Assembly (NCBI GenBank): GCA_028565635.1
Contig: JAOXYB010055234.1
Span: 1 to 11,226, forward strand
From: Phoronis ovalis
Lineage: Eukaryota > Phoronida > Phoronidae
Length of the DNA: 11,226 nt
Direction of reading: 5' to 3'
Made by a program: the position numbers and the translations under genes. Shown here one piece after another: positions 1 through 8,847 of this stretch (the stretch's first letter is position 1; every line of letters begins with the position of its first letter). The notes below the pieces were generated by a model. It saw only the letters and a program-made list of their open reading frames with translations. It was not told the DNA's origin and did not search any database.

Positions 1-93
1 GACAGTAATCATTATATTTGTACGTGCAAGGGAAAGTAGACAGTAATCACTATATTTGTACATGCAAGGGAAAGTAGGCAGTAATCATTATTT
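1..93. repeat. 38-bp tandem repeat, about 2.4 copies, cut by the window edge
   Basis: Unit 1 (1-38) and unit 2 (39-76) differ at only two positions. A third, partial unit begins at 77 (ggcagtaatcattat) and loses register near 91-93 after a small deletion. The array starts at base 1, so it very likely extends to the left outside the window. The near identity of the two full units suggests recent expansion or homogenisation. Nothing coding is seen in it. It could be a minisatellite or the internal repeat of a mobile element, and the window does not show which. Confidence 0.93.
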
Positions 94-339
94 GCTAAAA
101 TTTAAATCAGATTGTACTTTTATCCAGAATTATATGCACTTAAATTTATGACTAAATTGATTTTTGAAAAGAAGAAGCAACCTGAACTGCTTTGTAATAT
201 CTCATGTGACTCAACCGTGACTATGCAGAATACGAAAAAGGGATATTCATAATTAAAGTTCATTTTGTTAAACTAGGCGTTTATGCTATACATATTGTTG
301 ACATTGTTCATGTATACCATACCACACGGACAACACGAA

Positions 340-355
340 TGGCGAAATGTCGCCA
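340..355. repeat. Small perfect inverted repeat (6-bp arms, 4-base loop)
   Basis: The arms tggcga (340-345) and tcgcca (350-355) flank the loop aatg. They are GC-richer than the surroundings, so the stem would be stable in single-stranded DNA or RNA. There is no T-run or other context to make it a terminator, and an inverted repeat of this size can arise by chance in 11 kb. No function is assigned. Confidence 0.45.
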
Positions 356-556
356 ATGTAACCGTACCAATACATTACTATTTTTTCTGTGCATTTGCTG
401 GCAACTAATTTATTTGAAAGTAGGCGAAAATTGCTCGAAATAAAAGAAATCAGAGTTTCAAAATATCATTTTCTACCGAACATTCATATTACTCTTTCAT
501 TGTAGTTGTGTATAGTAGCTTATTTGACGGTCTCCTGTATGCAACTTCCACATATT

Positions 557-569
557 CCACTAGGTGGTG
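557..569 (+). promoter_or_regulatory. CTCF-like motif, imperfect
   Basis: The 13-mer CCACTAGGTGGTG matches 12 of 13 positions of the animal CTCF core as I recall it (CCASYAGRKGGCR). The mismatch is T for C at position 12, which is strongly conserved in real sites and so lowers the call. It lies in an AT-rich background where a GC-rich word stands out. Its orientation is the same as that of the two candidates at 8462 and 10290. Binding cannot be told from sequence. Confidence 0.25.
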
Positions 570-1410
570 TTAAGTCAGCTATATCATTTCTTTTTTATTT
601 TGTATTTGTGTGCATCTTTCATATTCAACACTAAATATATCAAGTATCAGTCATGTTCATTGTGCACTAAAAAATCGTAAAAAGTTGAGACATTAAAGTG
701 TTTACATACTCTACTATCTCCAGCTAACATTTAATTCTTTTATCCATATAAAAAGCGTCTAAAGTACTAACATGTATAAAGTACATGTAGCGCTCATTTG
801 TGTATTACGCTTTAATGCCGTATATTACTGTGTTGGAGTATTTAATCTAATAGAATTTATTATTTTGGTTTAAAAATACATGTTTTTATTTGTGGTCGTC
901 ATAATATTTTTGTCGGAAGGTCATGATTACTATAAGAAACTTTATTTTTAAAAGTTATTTTAGTAATGAATTGGGAAAATCAGTTGTATGAAATTATGTG
1001 TTTATATTAATCTCTTTCCATTTTATCTTTTATAATTAAGTTGTTGTTTTTAAAACTAATTAGGCATACCAGTACTTTTTAAAACACACTAGTTTAGAGT
1101 TGATTAATGGATTTTCCAAGGATAGCACATAAAATTGAGAAAATCATTTGAATGGGCCTGTGAACAAGATGGTACGGCTTAACTACATAGGTGAACAAGT
1201 ACACAAAAGTGACATGATTATAATAAACAAAGCTGTAAGGTTAAAAGTACACCAGGCTACGAAAGAGATGTGCAATATTTAGGTACGTTATATTCCTGAA
1301 TGTATTTAAAAAAATCATATTTATTCACGTTTGTCTATTATAAAAGGGTCCTTCCATATTATTTATAAATTTATCTGTTGTTAAATAAACATTTTAGCAA
1401 ATTAATAAAT

Positions 1411-1990
1411 ATTTTAACATATTATTTCTTCCTAGCCTTTTCTAAATTTACATGTGTGCGAACTATAAATAAACAATATATATTATTTAATAAATTATAA
1501 ATAAATAATTTAACAAATTATTTCTTTCTTGCCCTTTTTAAATTTACATGTGTCCGAACTATAAAATAGGTTTAGCTTTAAGATTTCTAAGCACTATGTG
1601 TGTTATTTAAATTAATAAATTAAATTATATTTAATATGTTGTAAAATAAATAATTTAACAACTTATTTCTTCCTAACTTTCTTTAAATTTACTTGTTGTC
1701 GTGATAGAGGTCGAGATATAAAATAGGCTTAGATTTCAGATTTCTAAACAATATATTAATAAATTAAATTTATTTAATGTGTTACAAAATAAACAATTCA
1801 GCCCTCTTTCTTTCTAACCCGCTTTAAAGGTACATGTGGTCGCCATAGAGGTCCAGATAAGAAATAGGATAGGCTTTACGATTTCCAAATCACAATGTAT
1901 TTATAATTTAATCCATATTAAAGCTTTTTATATAACAAAAAATATGACATATTATTTCTTCCCAAAAAACCCTCTATACAAATTTAGAAA
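1411..1990. repeat. Diverged tandem array, units about 145 bp, five copies
   Basis: A recurring block reads, in order: an AT-rich lead (taatttaacaa), a pyrimidine-rich core (ttatttcttcct), an aaatttacatgtg string, a cgaactataaaatagg or gatagaggtcgagata string, and aggctttagatttctaa. The pyrimidine core appears near 1421, 1517, 1662, 1803 and 1951, giving spacings of about 96, 145, 141 and 148 bp. The short first spacing is explained by loss of roughly 49 bp, including the aaaatagg-to-tttctaa part, from the first unit. The last copy decays after about 1990. Copies 2 to 4 are clearly related but differ by many substitutions and small indels, so the array is old. No reading frame runs through it. 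It may be a minor satellite or the internal repeats of a non-autonomous transposon. Confidence 0.85.
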
Positions 1991-2418
1991 ATGCAAATGA
2001 AGTTTTATCGGTAAAAAATGCTATGATTTTCTTTTAGAAAAAATGGCATTATTTATTTAATGCTCTGACTGCTATCTTAGTCCTCAAAGTTCACATTTTC
2101 TCACTATACCCCCTAGCAAAGAAGACTTTTAAAAGCTCTATGCAAAAGGATATTATTTATACATCTTTTATGTGATTTAATTAAATATTTGCTTGACTTT
2201 TTTTTACATATTGTTAACGTTGTGGTTAATATATATAATAAAATGCTAATTGTACGCAGGTCTTTATAAAACTATATCCAGATTTTTAAAATTCGTTTTG
2301 TTGTTAATAAATTAGAATATTTTCTAAAAGGTTTGATAATAAAAAATGCCAAAATTGAGTTGTTTCAAAAATCTACATTTCTACAAATAATAGTTTGCAA
2401 AAATCAAAATTTGCTTTC
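1991..2418. other. Gene-free AT-rich stretch
   Basis: No gene or RNA is supported. The only structure noticed is a perfect 12-bp AT palindrome, atttaattaaat, at 2175-2186, which is expected at this base composition. An ATGCAAAT octamer at 1991-1998 is also compatible with chance. Confidence 0.55.
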
Positions 2419-2478
2419 ATTTAAGGACTCGAGATCCACTGTGAACTGATTTAAGGACTCGAGATCCACTGTGAACTG
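2419..2478. repeat. Perfect 30-bp tandem duplication
   Basis: Bases 2419-2448 and 2449-2478 are identical. Each runs from atttaaggactcgagatcc to actgtgaactg, and the match stops exactly at both outer edges. Exact identity in otherwise drifting sequence points to a very recent duplication, or to an assembly or sequencing artefact. The unit is a multiple of three, so a short minus-strand open frame stays open across it (a repeated HSGSRVLK-type peptide). I take that as incidental, because nothing else about that frame looks coding. Confidence 0.97.
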
Positions 2479-3321
2479 TTATTTGACTTCGAATGTCTTT
2501 ATTAATTTTATAGTCAGAATGAAGAGATAAAGTATTCGGTAGAAAGATTATACTTTGATGTCTGTAAATTCGAAAGACAACAGATTGAAAATATATATAT
2601 CTCACGATAAGCGTACATTTTGAGAAAAATACGTTTTTCGAATTTTAATTTTCAAAAAAATTAGATCAAAATCTTTTCATAAATTATACGAAGCGGAAAC
2701 TTGGTTATGAGTTAAAAGTCATATTGAGTATAATGTGATTAAAAATGTATTTGTAATATTTATATAAATAAAATAACCGGGACGGCTATGAACGTAGGAC
2801 TTTCATTAAACAAAGTCAAAATTCTAAGTTAAAAGTTAAAGTGCCTGTATATCAAGTATACTACCAACCCACGTACGTGTATAAAGTGTAAATACTAAAA
2901 TGGGAATTCAGTATATATTGGTAATCATGCAGACGGAAGGTTTCATACCCGAAAACTCACATTCACCATGAACAAATAGAGACGAGGGTGTGCCGGGATG
3001 TGCGAGGCACTGCTTGGTGCCACTAAATGTATATTTCATTTATTTTATACTATATAGATATACTTCTGTTTTTTTTACTAGTACACCTGTACTTTTGGTA
3101 GAATAGCATTTCCATTGTCTTTTTAGCTACCCCTAGACAGCTAACACTTTATAAAGGTGCTTGTGCTGCTCGAGTACTTGCGCACCGAAATGACATTCCC
3201 AATAAATGTGCACTGAATCAAAACAAAACTCCCAAAATTTCAAAGCAAAAAGTCATACAAAACATTGCATACTTATTTAGTATTTCGTTTTGAAAAGAAA
3301 CCTCCCTATGATATTTGAGAT
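2479..3321. other. Gene-free stretch, little structure
   Basis: No gene is supported. The part from 2980 to 3025 is GC-richer than its surroundings and contains a small stem, ggcac (3006-3010) with gtgcc (3017-3021), with a six-base loop. The word cgagggtgt at about 2984 has its reverse complement near 6104 and 7146, but no similarity extends beyond it. Otherwise this is AT-rich unique sequence. Confidence 0.55.
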
Positions 3322-3371
3322 TATGAAGCATTTATTAAAGTATGAAGCATTTATTAAAGTATGAAGTATTT
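3322..3371. repeat. 19-bp tandem repeat, about 2.6 copies
   Basis: The unit tatgaagcatttattaaag occupies 3322-3340 and repeats without change at 3341-3359. A partial third copy (tatgaagtattt, 3360-3371) has one substitution and then diverges. The lack of change between the full units marks this as young, typical of replication slippage. No function is implied. Confidence 0.95.
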
Positions 3372-3950
3372 GGCATAATAAAATATTATTCTGTATTATT
3401 GTATTTACTTTTAAATTGTATCTGAAAATACGCAAAAAAGACCAGAAAGTTTTTTTTTTATTGTTTTAGTTATAACGTCTGCCTTCAACAACATAATCTC
3501 ATTTTTTAATTGGTTATGGAGCCTTGACAAAAGAACAAATATGCAGACAATTGTATTTTTAATGTGACTAATGATATATGGAGTGTTTCACATGAAAATA
3601 TTTTCCACTGAAGTTATTACTAAAATATTACCTTAACGAACTTGCGTGTTTAACATACAGTTGTATTTAATGAAAAAGCCCTGTGTACATACAGCACAGA
3701 ATAAAGTTTGTTCTTGCTAGAAAATTGCGTGAAATTACGTTTAGTAGTCACAAAAATACCCAGAATCGTGACGCAGGCAGTAGGCCTTTTTTAGTTATTT
3801 GTTAGTTGACCCAAGGCATGACTAGCATATATTTCAGATGTACAGGTAATATACATTGCTAAGAATAGAAGTTAAAATTAGAATATAATTCATAAGTTTG
3901 TTTGTATAACCAGTTAAGTAGAGCATAAAGCGGGACGCAGAGATAAAGTA
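3372..3950. other. Gene-free AT-rich stretch
   Basis: No gene, RNA or repeat family is recognised. A run of ten T lies at 3450-3459. Stops are dense in all frames. Confidence 0.55.
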
Positions 3951-3984
3951 ATACGGCCTACTTTAAGTAGGCCATAATCCGTAT
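3951..3984. repeat. Strong inverted repeat, possible hairpin or cruciform
   Basis: The arms ggcctactt (3955-3963) and aagtaggcc (3965-3973) are perfect 9-bp reverse complements separated by one base. An outer pair, atacgg (3951-3956) and ccgtat (3979-3984), is also complementary. It could replace the innermost-stem GC pairs, leaving ccataat (3972-3978) as a bulge, so two foldings compete. The segment is richer in G+C than its flanks. It could be a relic palindromic element or a site for a dimeric DNA-binding protein. There is no flanking target-site duplication that I can point to. Confidence 0.8.
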
Positions 3985-4505
3985 GTACGTAGCGCAACAT
4001 GACACGTGACATAACAGCTATTACGGTAATCAGCCTCCTGGCCTATCATTGCTAGTAACCACGTTTACACTTTACAATAACCGTCCTTGACCTCCTTCGT
4101 GAAGAATTTTTTTTTTCATAGAAGTCTAAGTAAAAACGTACGCCGTGCTCCAGTTTTACTGTCTAGTAATGCGGTTAAATAATTTTATGAAGTAAAATAA
4201 ACTCGTGTGACGAAAAATTAAACCAATGTATCAGTATAACATGTTATTTTACACCCGTTTCTATAACAATACGAAAAAAGATTATTACAAATTTTTGGCC
4301 TGATAAATCGCTAGTAATATTACATTATATACATATTACCACAGTCAATAATACATGTTACACTAGTTTTTTAAAATTTATTTTTAGATTTACTTTTGTA
4401 TTATATTATCACACATTAGGTAATATCTGTTTTACGAATGAATTCTAAAGTTTGAAATAAAAGCTATTATACTGCAAGCATGTACAGGTATAGCATAAAC
4501 ACGTA
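3985..4505. other. Gene-free AT-rich stretch
   Basis: No gene is supported. It contains a CACGTG E-box (4003-4008), which may be chance, a small palindrome attacggtaat (4019-4029), and a T10 run (4107-4116). Nothing else stands out. Confidence 0.5.
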
Positions 4506-4557
4506 TTTACGTATGGTCACGATCAGAGGTCGTGATCGAGGTAGAGACATAAAATAG
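4506..4557 (+). repeat. Detached fragment related to the 145-bp array unit
   Basis: The string tttac, then ggtcacgat, agaggtcgtgat, cgaggtagagacataaaatag follows the same order as copy 3 of the 1411-1990 array (tttacttgttgtcgtgat, agaggtcgagatataaaatagg at about 1688-1726). The difference is an internal duplication of roughly 14 bp of the gtcgtgatcgaggt type. Orientation is the same. The AT-rich lead and pyrimidine core of the array are not seen next to it, so this is only the middle of a unit. It suggests the unit is a dispersed repeat family rather than a purely local satellite. Confidence 0.55.
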
Positions 4558-4658
4558 ACTAAGAAAAGGGGGAAATGGAAATTTTATATTATTCAACATT
4601 TAATTCAGTTATCTAGAATTATAGTAGGGAATATCTTTTAAATTCTAACAAATAAACT

Positions 4659-4665
4659 ATTATTA

Positions 4666-4700
<35 letters not shown>
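4659..4700. repeat. (ATT)n microsatellite, about 14 units with one interruption
   Basis: An uninterrupted ATT run of 34 bases covers 4667-4700. It is preceded at 4659-4666 by attattat, whose register is broken by loss of one T. The flanks are unique AT-rich sequence. The length makes it likely to be polymorphic between individuals. It lies about 100 bp downstream of the 4506-4557 repeat fragment, an arrangement sometimes seen where a mobile repeat carries or seeds a microsatellite. That link is inference. Confidence 0.97.
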
Positions 4701-4704
<4 letters not shown>

Positions 4705-6341
4705 GAGCATCTAGTAATGTGAATAAAAATCCTTGTACGAGCGAATATTTCAAACTTATTCAAATATAGATAAAATATCTTTATCTTACTTGCTCCATAT
4801 GATTGATAAGTTTTTCTGAATCAAGATCAAATGAACACTTATTCTGATATGATTAAACATGCATAGTACATTTTAAAATATTTTAAATAAAAACCACATT
4901 ATATATGTCTCTGGTTTTTGCTCAGTTTGAGTTCATGTTCAGGTCACGATTGATTTTTAAATCTGTGTTAAATATTTTTTAAGTTCTGCAGTATGTAAGT
5001 TTAAATTCATATTCATGCATTTATAGAATTTTGCAATTTTAAGGTTAGTGAGAAAAATACTTTATGAAAAGGATTTTAATATAACTAAATAATTCAAAGG
5101 TTCGAACAAACCTGTTTTTAATGGTGAACTATGGCAAATGCTGTTATAAATATGAGAAATTATGAATAATACAATAATTCCGTAAAAAAATTCTTTGTTT
5201 TGACATTTTAAAAAGAATATATGAATGTTCTGTGTGAGACTTGTCTCTGCCAGGCGCAAAGTCATTATATTTAAGCGTATTATGTTCAGTTTTCCTTTTT
5301 ATTTTGGAAAAATTAGCATTGTCATTATCATTTATATTAGCAATTAGTTTTTTATCAATATTTGATATTCTTTAACAGAGCTTATAGTTAAATAACGTCT
5401 TCCAATACCAATGCTATGAAGCATAATTTCGCATAAATTCCTCTATTTCCGGGTATATTATTACCAATAAATCCGGCATCCATTTTTTGGCGTACATCCA
5501 CGTACATAAATTTGGTAAAATGGCATAATGTTTAAACAGGTTGAAGTATCATCCGAAATTATTTGAATATATAAAAAAATATCGCCAGAAAATGTGGATG
5601 TGTACAGAGCATTGTCTCGTATTGCTGGTCACATTGCTGCATGGTGACACTAGATCACAGAACATGAAATTGTTAAAAGTCAAACCACTTACCTACTTCG
5701 TAACTAATGCCGTCAGCTAACACAATAGATTGTGAGAGTAAAATGAGATAACTTGAAGAACGAACAATAAACGTAGTGTCCCGAGAGCCGGCTGCTCACG
5801 AAATGTCGTAGCTGGGCTTGCACTAGTACGCAAAGGTCAACTATTATTTGCTGATGTAAGAAAGAAATGTTTTCAAGGGGGCTATAGACAGGATTTGTTG
5901 AAGGTTAACTCAGCACCTCGCATTCAATATAAAAACAGTAGTACTGAAAGGTCACTGTTCTGTCACAGTACGACAAGGGCACGACGGATCTGTTCTTAAA
6001 GACATTTGTGGTTCTGGTGGAGATAATTACTAGTGGCTTAAAAAAGACGAATTTAAGTTGTGTCAGGTTCTTTTAGGTTGTAAGAACACTCAGAAGAACG
6101 AACACCCTCGTAGAATAATTAGTACCTGGTCCCCGGGACCTGTTCCTACAAAATATTCTTTTAAAAAATAATGCAATATTTTGATATTTCATTGAATGTT
6201 TACTCTAACTTGTAGATGCGGTAAAACGCGACTGACTTTCTTCGTAATACAATGTATCAAAAAATAATTAATAACTCAACCACCTTTATAATGTCCGACA
6301 CATATCTTTCAAATCTCTCTTTAGACATATCTGAGACTATT
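4701..6341. other. Gene-free stretch; less AT-rich after about 5560
   Basis: No exon, RNA gene or repeat family is recognised. Short items seen are an inverted pair ttaccaa (5461-5467) and ttggtaa (5512-5518), a repeated cgtacat (5491 and 5501), and a 13-bp palindrome ggtccc-c-gggacc around 6128-6140. From about 5560 to 6140 the composition becomes more even, with more CG dinucleotides, but all frames remain interrupted. A tRNA B-box-like string, ggttcgaac, near 5099 has no matching stem or A box. Confidence 0.5.
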
Positions 6342-6361
6342 TATTATAACAAGTTATAATA
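6342..6361. repeat. 20-bp near-perfect AT palindrome
   Basis: The arms tattataac (6342-6350) and gttataata (6353-6361) are exact reverse complements around a two-base centre, aa. Nine-base arms are longer than the other palindromes in the window, though AT-rich composition makes this less surprising. It could be a binding site for a dimeric protein or a cruciform-prone spot. No context supports a specific role. Confidence 0.75.
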
Positions 6362-8167
6362 GTACCAGGAGTTATATTCCCATTTTTAAAAAATCTCGCT
6401 AAATGCCTTTGGTACGGGAAGGTCCCAAATCAAGTATCGGAATGCGTAGAACAGTAATTTTATTTCACATTCATGTCATTGCTGATAAATAATCTTGGTA
6501 CGAGCTTGTCCCTGGTGTCTGTATATCACCCCACTACGACGACCACGACCTCGGCATGTGTTCATGCGGTTTTGGGATTTTTTATTACCATTATCATGTA
6601 TTTTTTTATATTATAATCTACTCGTACTAACAATTATACTTATTACAAGTCAAAAACTACTGAGTACTATAACAGGTGCCCGGGTATAAACGTGTACTTT
6701 TAAGAATCGTTTCGCTCCTACAGTATTTAAAGGTTTGTCAATTCATAGAAAACCTTGACCTATTTTCTTGTCTTGGTAAACAATTTAGCTGGAATTATTA
6801 CATTAAATTTGTAATATGTAATATAAAGGTAATCAAAAATTACACTTCCAGCAGTCAACATATCTTACAGGGAGCGTCTTTTCGATATCGGTTTTTCTTT
6901 CTAATATATGGTTCAGAATTAAATGAAGCCAGACGGCTCATTGCCCGGATTTTGATTTCGTCTGATTTCTTGCGTTTGTAATGTTACGTATTTACGTTTA
7001 AACATCCTGAACAAGTTGTCAAAGTGTTACATATGTTTATATTTGTGTTTTTATATTCATCCTTGACCTTGTTATAAAATGCGTACGTATAATATCATAG
7101 TGCATGTTACTGGATTCTGAAAAACACAAAACTCAAGGACCAGGACACCCTCGAATCGTTTGCATTTGAACTAGACCTAGGTACTGAGTCCGGTCTTTAA
7201 TGATGAATGTGATATTTAAAAACATGAAATGTCGCCTGTCATCAGTAGTCTAACGTCACACGGCATTGCAATAATATATTACCAAATAGTAAACGCATCA
7301 TGTGACGATGATATACAAGGAGCTCATATTTAAAAGAGGGATCCTAGTTTTGTTCAAAATAATGCAACAGAGCGAGTTCATGTTGTTATGTTTTTTCTCG
7401 ATACACTACATTTGGTATATTTTGCACAAGTCTAAAATGTGTCTTTATGTTATCATTTTTTATTCTGATGATATAACTATAAATTCTGATTAAAATATGA
7501 CACATTTAATAATTACTTAAAATTTTACAGTTTATTTTTAATTTAATTAATTTTGGTATCAAAGCAAATATGCACACGGGAAATATATCACATAAGGAGC
7601 ATTTTTCTTAAATATGACTTCTGTTAAATTTTGTTAACCAAACTTACACATTTTTTATTCTTTATTAAGTATGACATATTTGACTCTTGGCTCACTATCA
7701 AATATCACTATGAAAATTTTAGTAAATGAGAGCAACATAAGTTTCAGGAAATAACAAAATCGTGTTTGAGTGATTCGCCTCTTAATCGTGACTATGAAGA
7801 TGTTTCGTATTTGATAATTAAACGAGCTGCGAAATGCACAAATGAACGGATTTTTTTTAAATATTTATAAATCACGCTATTTGCTCTTGAACGTAATTAA
7901 TATAATGTAAATTTAGAATTAATATTCAACAATTACTAAGTAAAAAGATGTGTGTCGGTTGGATAAGTTTTATAATATCATAGTCTCATGTTACCCGATG
8001 ATCCATGTAACATTGACCTCATTATATACTAAGTACTTTGGTCCTCTGCCTTTCCTACCTATATTGACAATATGCAATATGTCTTTGAGCAATACAACAG
8101 GATATTTGTCTTATCTGGAAATTCTTTGTGTTATGATTTCCTCTTAATTGCTTCCCAAAACTGTGAT
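6362..8167. other. Gene-free stretch with only chance-length open frames
   Basis: The longest open frame of the window lies here (6676-6981, plus strand, about 101 codons), with shorter ones at 6495-6689, 7302-7493 and 7950-8147. None shows a recognisable domain. Their translations are rich in I, L, F, Y, S and K, as expected from AT-rich non-coding DNA. With stops at roughly 7 percent of codons, about one run of this length is expected by chance over six frames. No RNA gene or repeat family is recognised. The piece 6515-6560 is locally CG-rich. Confidence 0.55.
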
Positions 8168-8414
8168 TGGTAATATTTGGTAATATTTCTTAAAACAATA
8201 AATAATACCACTTACAACATTGTTTGACATATTTAAAAACGTTGTATAAAATGCAATCGAAATGACAGCATATTTGTTGATTTAGCAGTATAAAAATATT
8301 TGGTAATATTACTTAAAACAATAAATAATACCACTTACAAACATTGTTTGACATAACGTTGTATAAAATGCAGTCGAAATGACAGCATATTTGCTGATTT
8401 AGCAGTATAAAAAT
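8168..8414. repeat. Recent tandem duplication, unit about 123 bp
   Basis: Copy 1 runs from about 8173 to 8297 and copy 2 from about 8296 to 8414, both ending in agcagtataaaaat. They differ by three substitutions visible to me, a one-base insertion (acaacat versus acaaacat) and a 7-bp loss in copy 2 within gacatatttaaaaacg, which shrinks the offset from 123 to 117. The front of copy 1 also has a small direct repeat of tggtaatatt (8168-8177 and 8178-8187), and the same word starts copy 2. That short repeat could have primed the duplication by slippage or unequal exchange. No open frame spans it. Confidence 0.95.
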
Positions 8415-8753
8415 GAGAAAATTAAAGATCGAATTTCTGAACTTTAAGATACCCTTCATGAACACCAGGTGGCGTTGTGATGCGGAGCTGTCTTGGACAC
8501 TTTCAAAATGATATTGTTAATTATTTATAGGTATATCGAATTGAAATTTCAACATATATTCCTTACACCTATTTTTACTATTTACATGTACACTACTAGA
8601 AAATATAATGAAATACACCGAACTTTTAACTGTAGTTTACTCTGAGTAAATCACTGATCTCAGCTCCAGCTTTACAAAAATATGCGACGCGAGGTGTATG
8701 CTGTATATCACAAACGGTGCGAAAATGGTGGTCTGCGGTTATTTATATATATA
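8415..8753. other. Gene-free stretch, more balanced composition
   Basis: No gene is supported. It contains the CTCF-like motif at 8462-8474 and a short TA run near 8743-8755. From here to the window end G+C and CG dinucleotides are visibly more frequent than on the left side. Confidence 0.5.
8462..8474 (+). promoter_or_regulatory. CTCF-like motif
   Basis: ACACCAGGTGGCG matches 12 of 13 positions of the animal CTCF core as I recall it (CCASYAGRKGGCR). The only mismatch is at the first, weakly constrained position, and the central AGGTGGCG is intact. It sits 48 bp right of the 123-bp duplication, where the AT-rich left part of the window gives way to the less AT-rich right part. If the organism has CTCF, this is the best candidate site here. 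Sequence alone does not show occupancy. Confidence 0.4.
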
Positions 8754-8789
8754 TTATGAGAGCACACCACTAATTCACCTCCCGTCCGT
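8754..8789. repeat. Dispersed short repeat, copy 1
   Basis: Bases 8768-8789 match 10477-10498 at 21 of 22 positions, including an exact 17-mer, cactaattcacctcccg. The match continues loosely to the left (ttatgagagcac against ttatgtgag). A 17-base exact repeat that is not AT-simple is very unlikely by chance in 11 kb. Directly right, 8794-8807 (agtgtagtgcaacc) is a second exact match to 10908-10921. Read on the minus strand, both copies end in a short frame resembling HY..GREVN followed by stop. I note this but would not call it coding. Confidence 0.8.
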
Positions 8790-8793
8790 CCAG

Positions 8794-8807
8794 AGTGTAG
8801 TGCAACC
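8794..8807. repeat. 14-bp word shared with 10908-10921, copy 1
   Basis: agtgtagtgcaacc occurs here and at 10908-10921 in the same orientation. On its own a 14-base match would be marginal. It gains weight because both copies lie to the right of the two copies of the 22-bp repeat. The spacing differs, 4 bases here versus 409 at the second site. Confidence 0.55.
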
Positions 8808-8835
8808 TTATGGACCACCCCCAAAATGTGAATAA

Positions 8836-8847
8836 TTTTTTTTTTTT
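8836..8847. repeat. T12 homopolymer
   Basis: Twelve consecutive T. Read on the minus strand it is an A-run, as would be left by a retroposed sequence, but no matching element body or target-site duplication could be identified next to it. It is as easily a slippage tract. Confidence 0.9.

Larger units (their letters stand above)
94..1410. other. Gene-free AT-rich stretch
   Basis: No coding region, RNA gene or mobile-element terminus can be supported here. Both strands are full of stops. The stretch contains one small perfect hairpin (340-355) and one CTCF-like word (557-569), listed separately. At 892-903 the string gtggtcgtcata resembles the core of the 145-bp array units further right, but the match is too short to call a copy. 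The segment 1321-1410 looks like a badly decayed extra unit of that array. Its tataaaaggg and ttaaataaacattttagcaa strings fall in the expected order, but I cannot set its boundary. Confidence 0.6.

Noticed and set aside
2417-2605. 62-codon minus-strand frame with a repeated peptide
   Set aside because: The peptide repeat is only the 30-bp DNA duplication read in frame. The rest shows no coding signal.
4003-4008. CACGTG E-box
   Set aside because: A six-base word with no supporting context; expected by chance.
5096-5112. tRNA B-box-like string ggttcgaac
   Set aside because: The flanking bases cannot form a T-stem, and no A box or acceptor stem is found upstream, so it is neither a tRNA nor a clear tRNA-derived SINE.
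5062-5265. 67-codon minus-strand frame
   Set aside because: Chance length in AT-rich sequence with no family resemblance.
6676-6981. 101-codon plus-strand open frame, the longest in the window
   Set aside because: No domain or family resemblance, and residue use is as expected from AT-rich DNA. About one frame of this length is expected by chance given the stop frequency. It overlaps another meaningless frame (6495-6689) rather than forming a gene structure.
2984-7154. Word acaccctcg (or complement) at about 2984, 6104 and 7146
   Set aside because: Only nine bases are shared. Flanks differ completely, so chance is sufficient.
7302-7493. 63-codon hydrophobic plus-strand frame
   Set aside because: Hydrophobic residues follow from T-rich codons. 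No start context, family or neighbour supports it.
7950-8147. 65-codon plus-strand frame
   Set aside because: Chance length, no recognisable motif, and no splice or promoter context.
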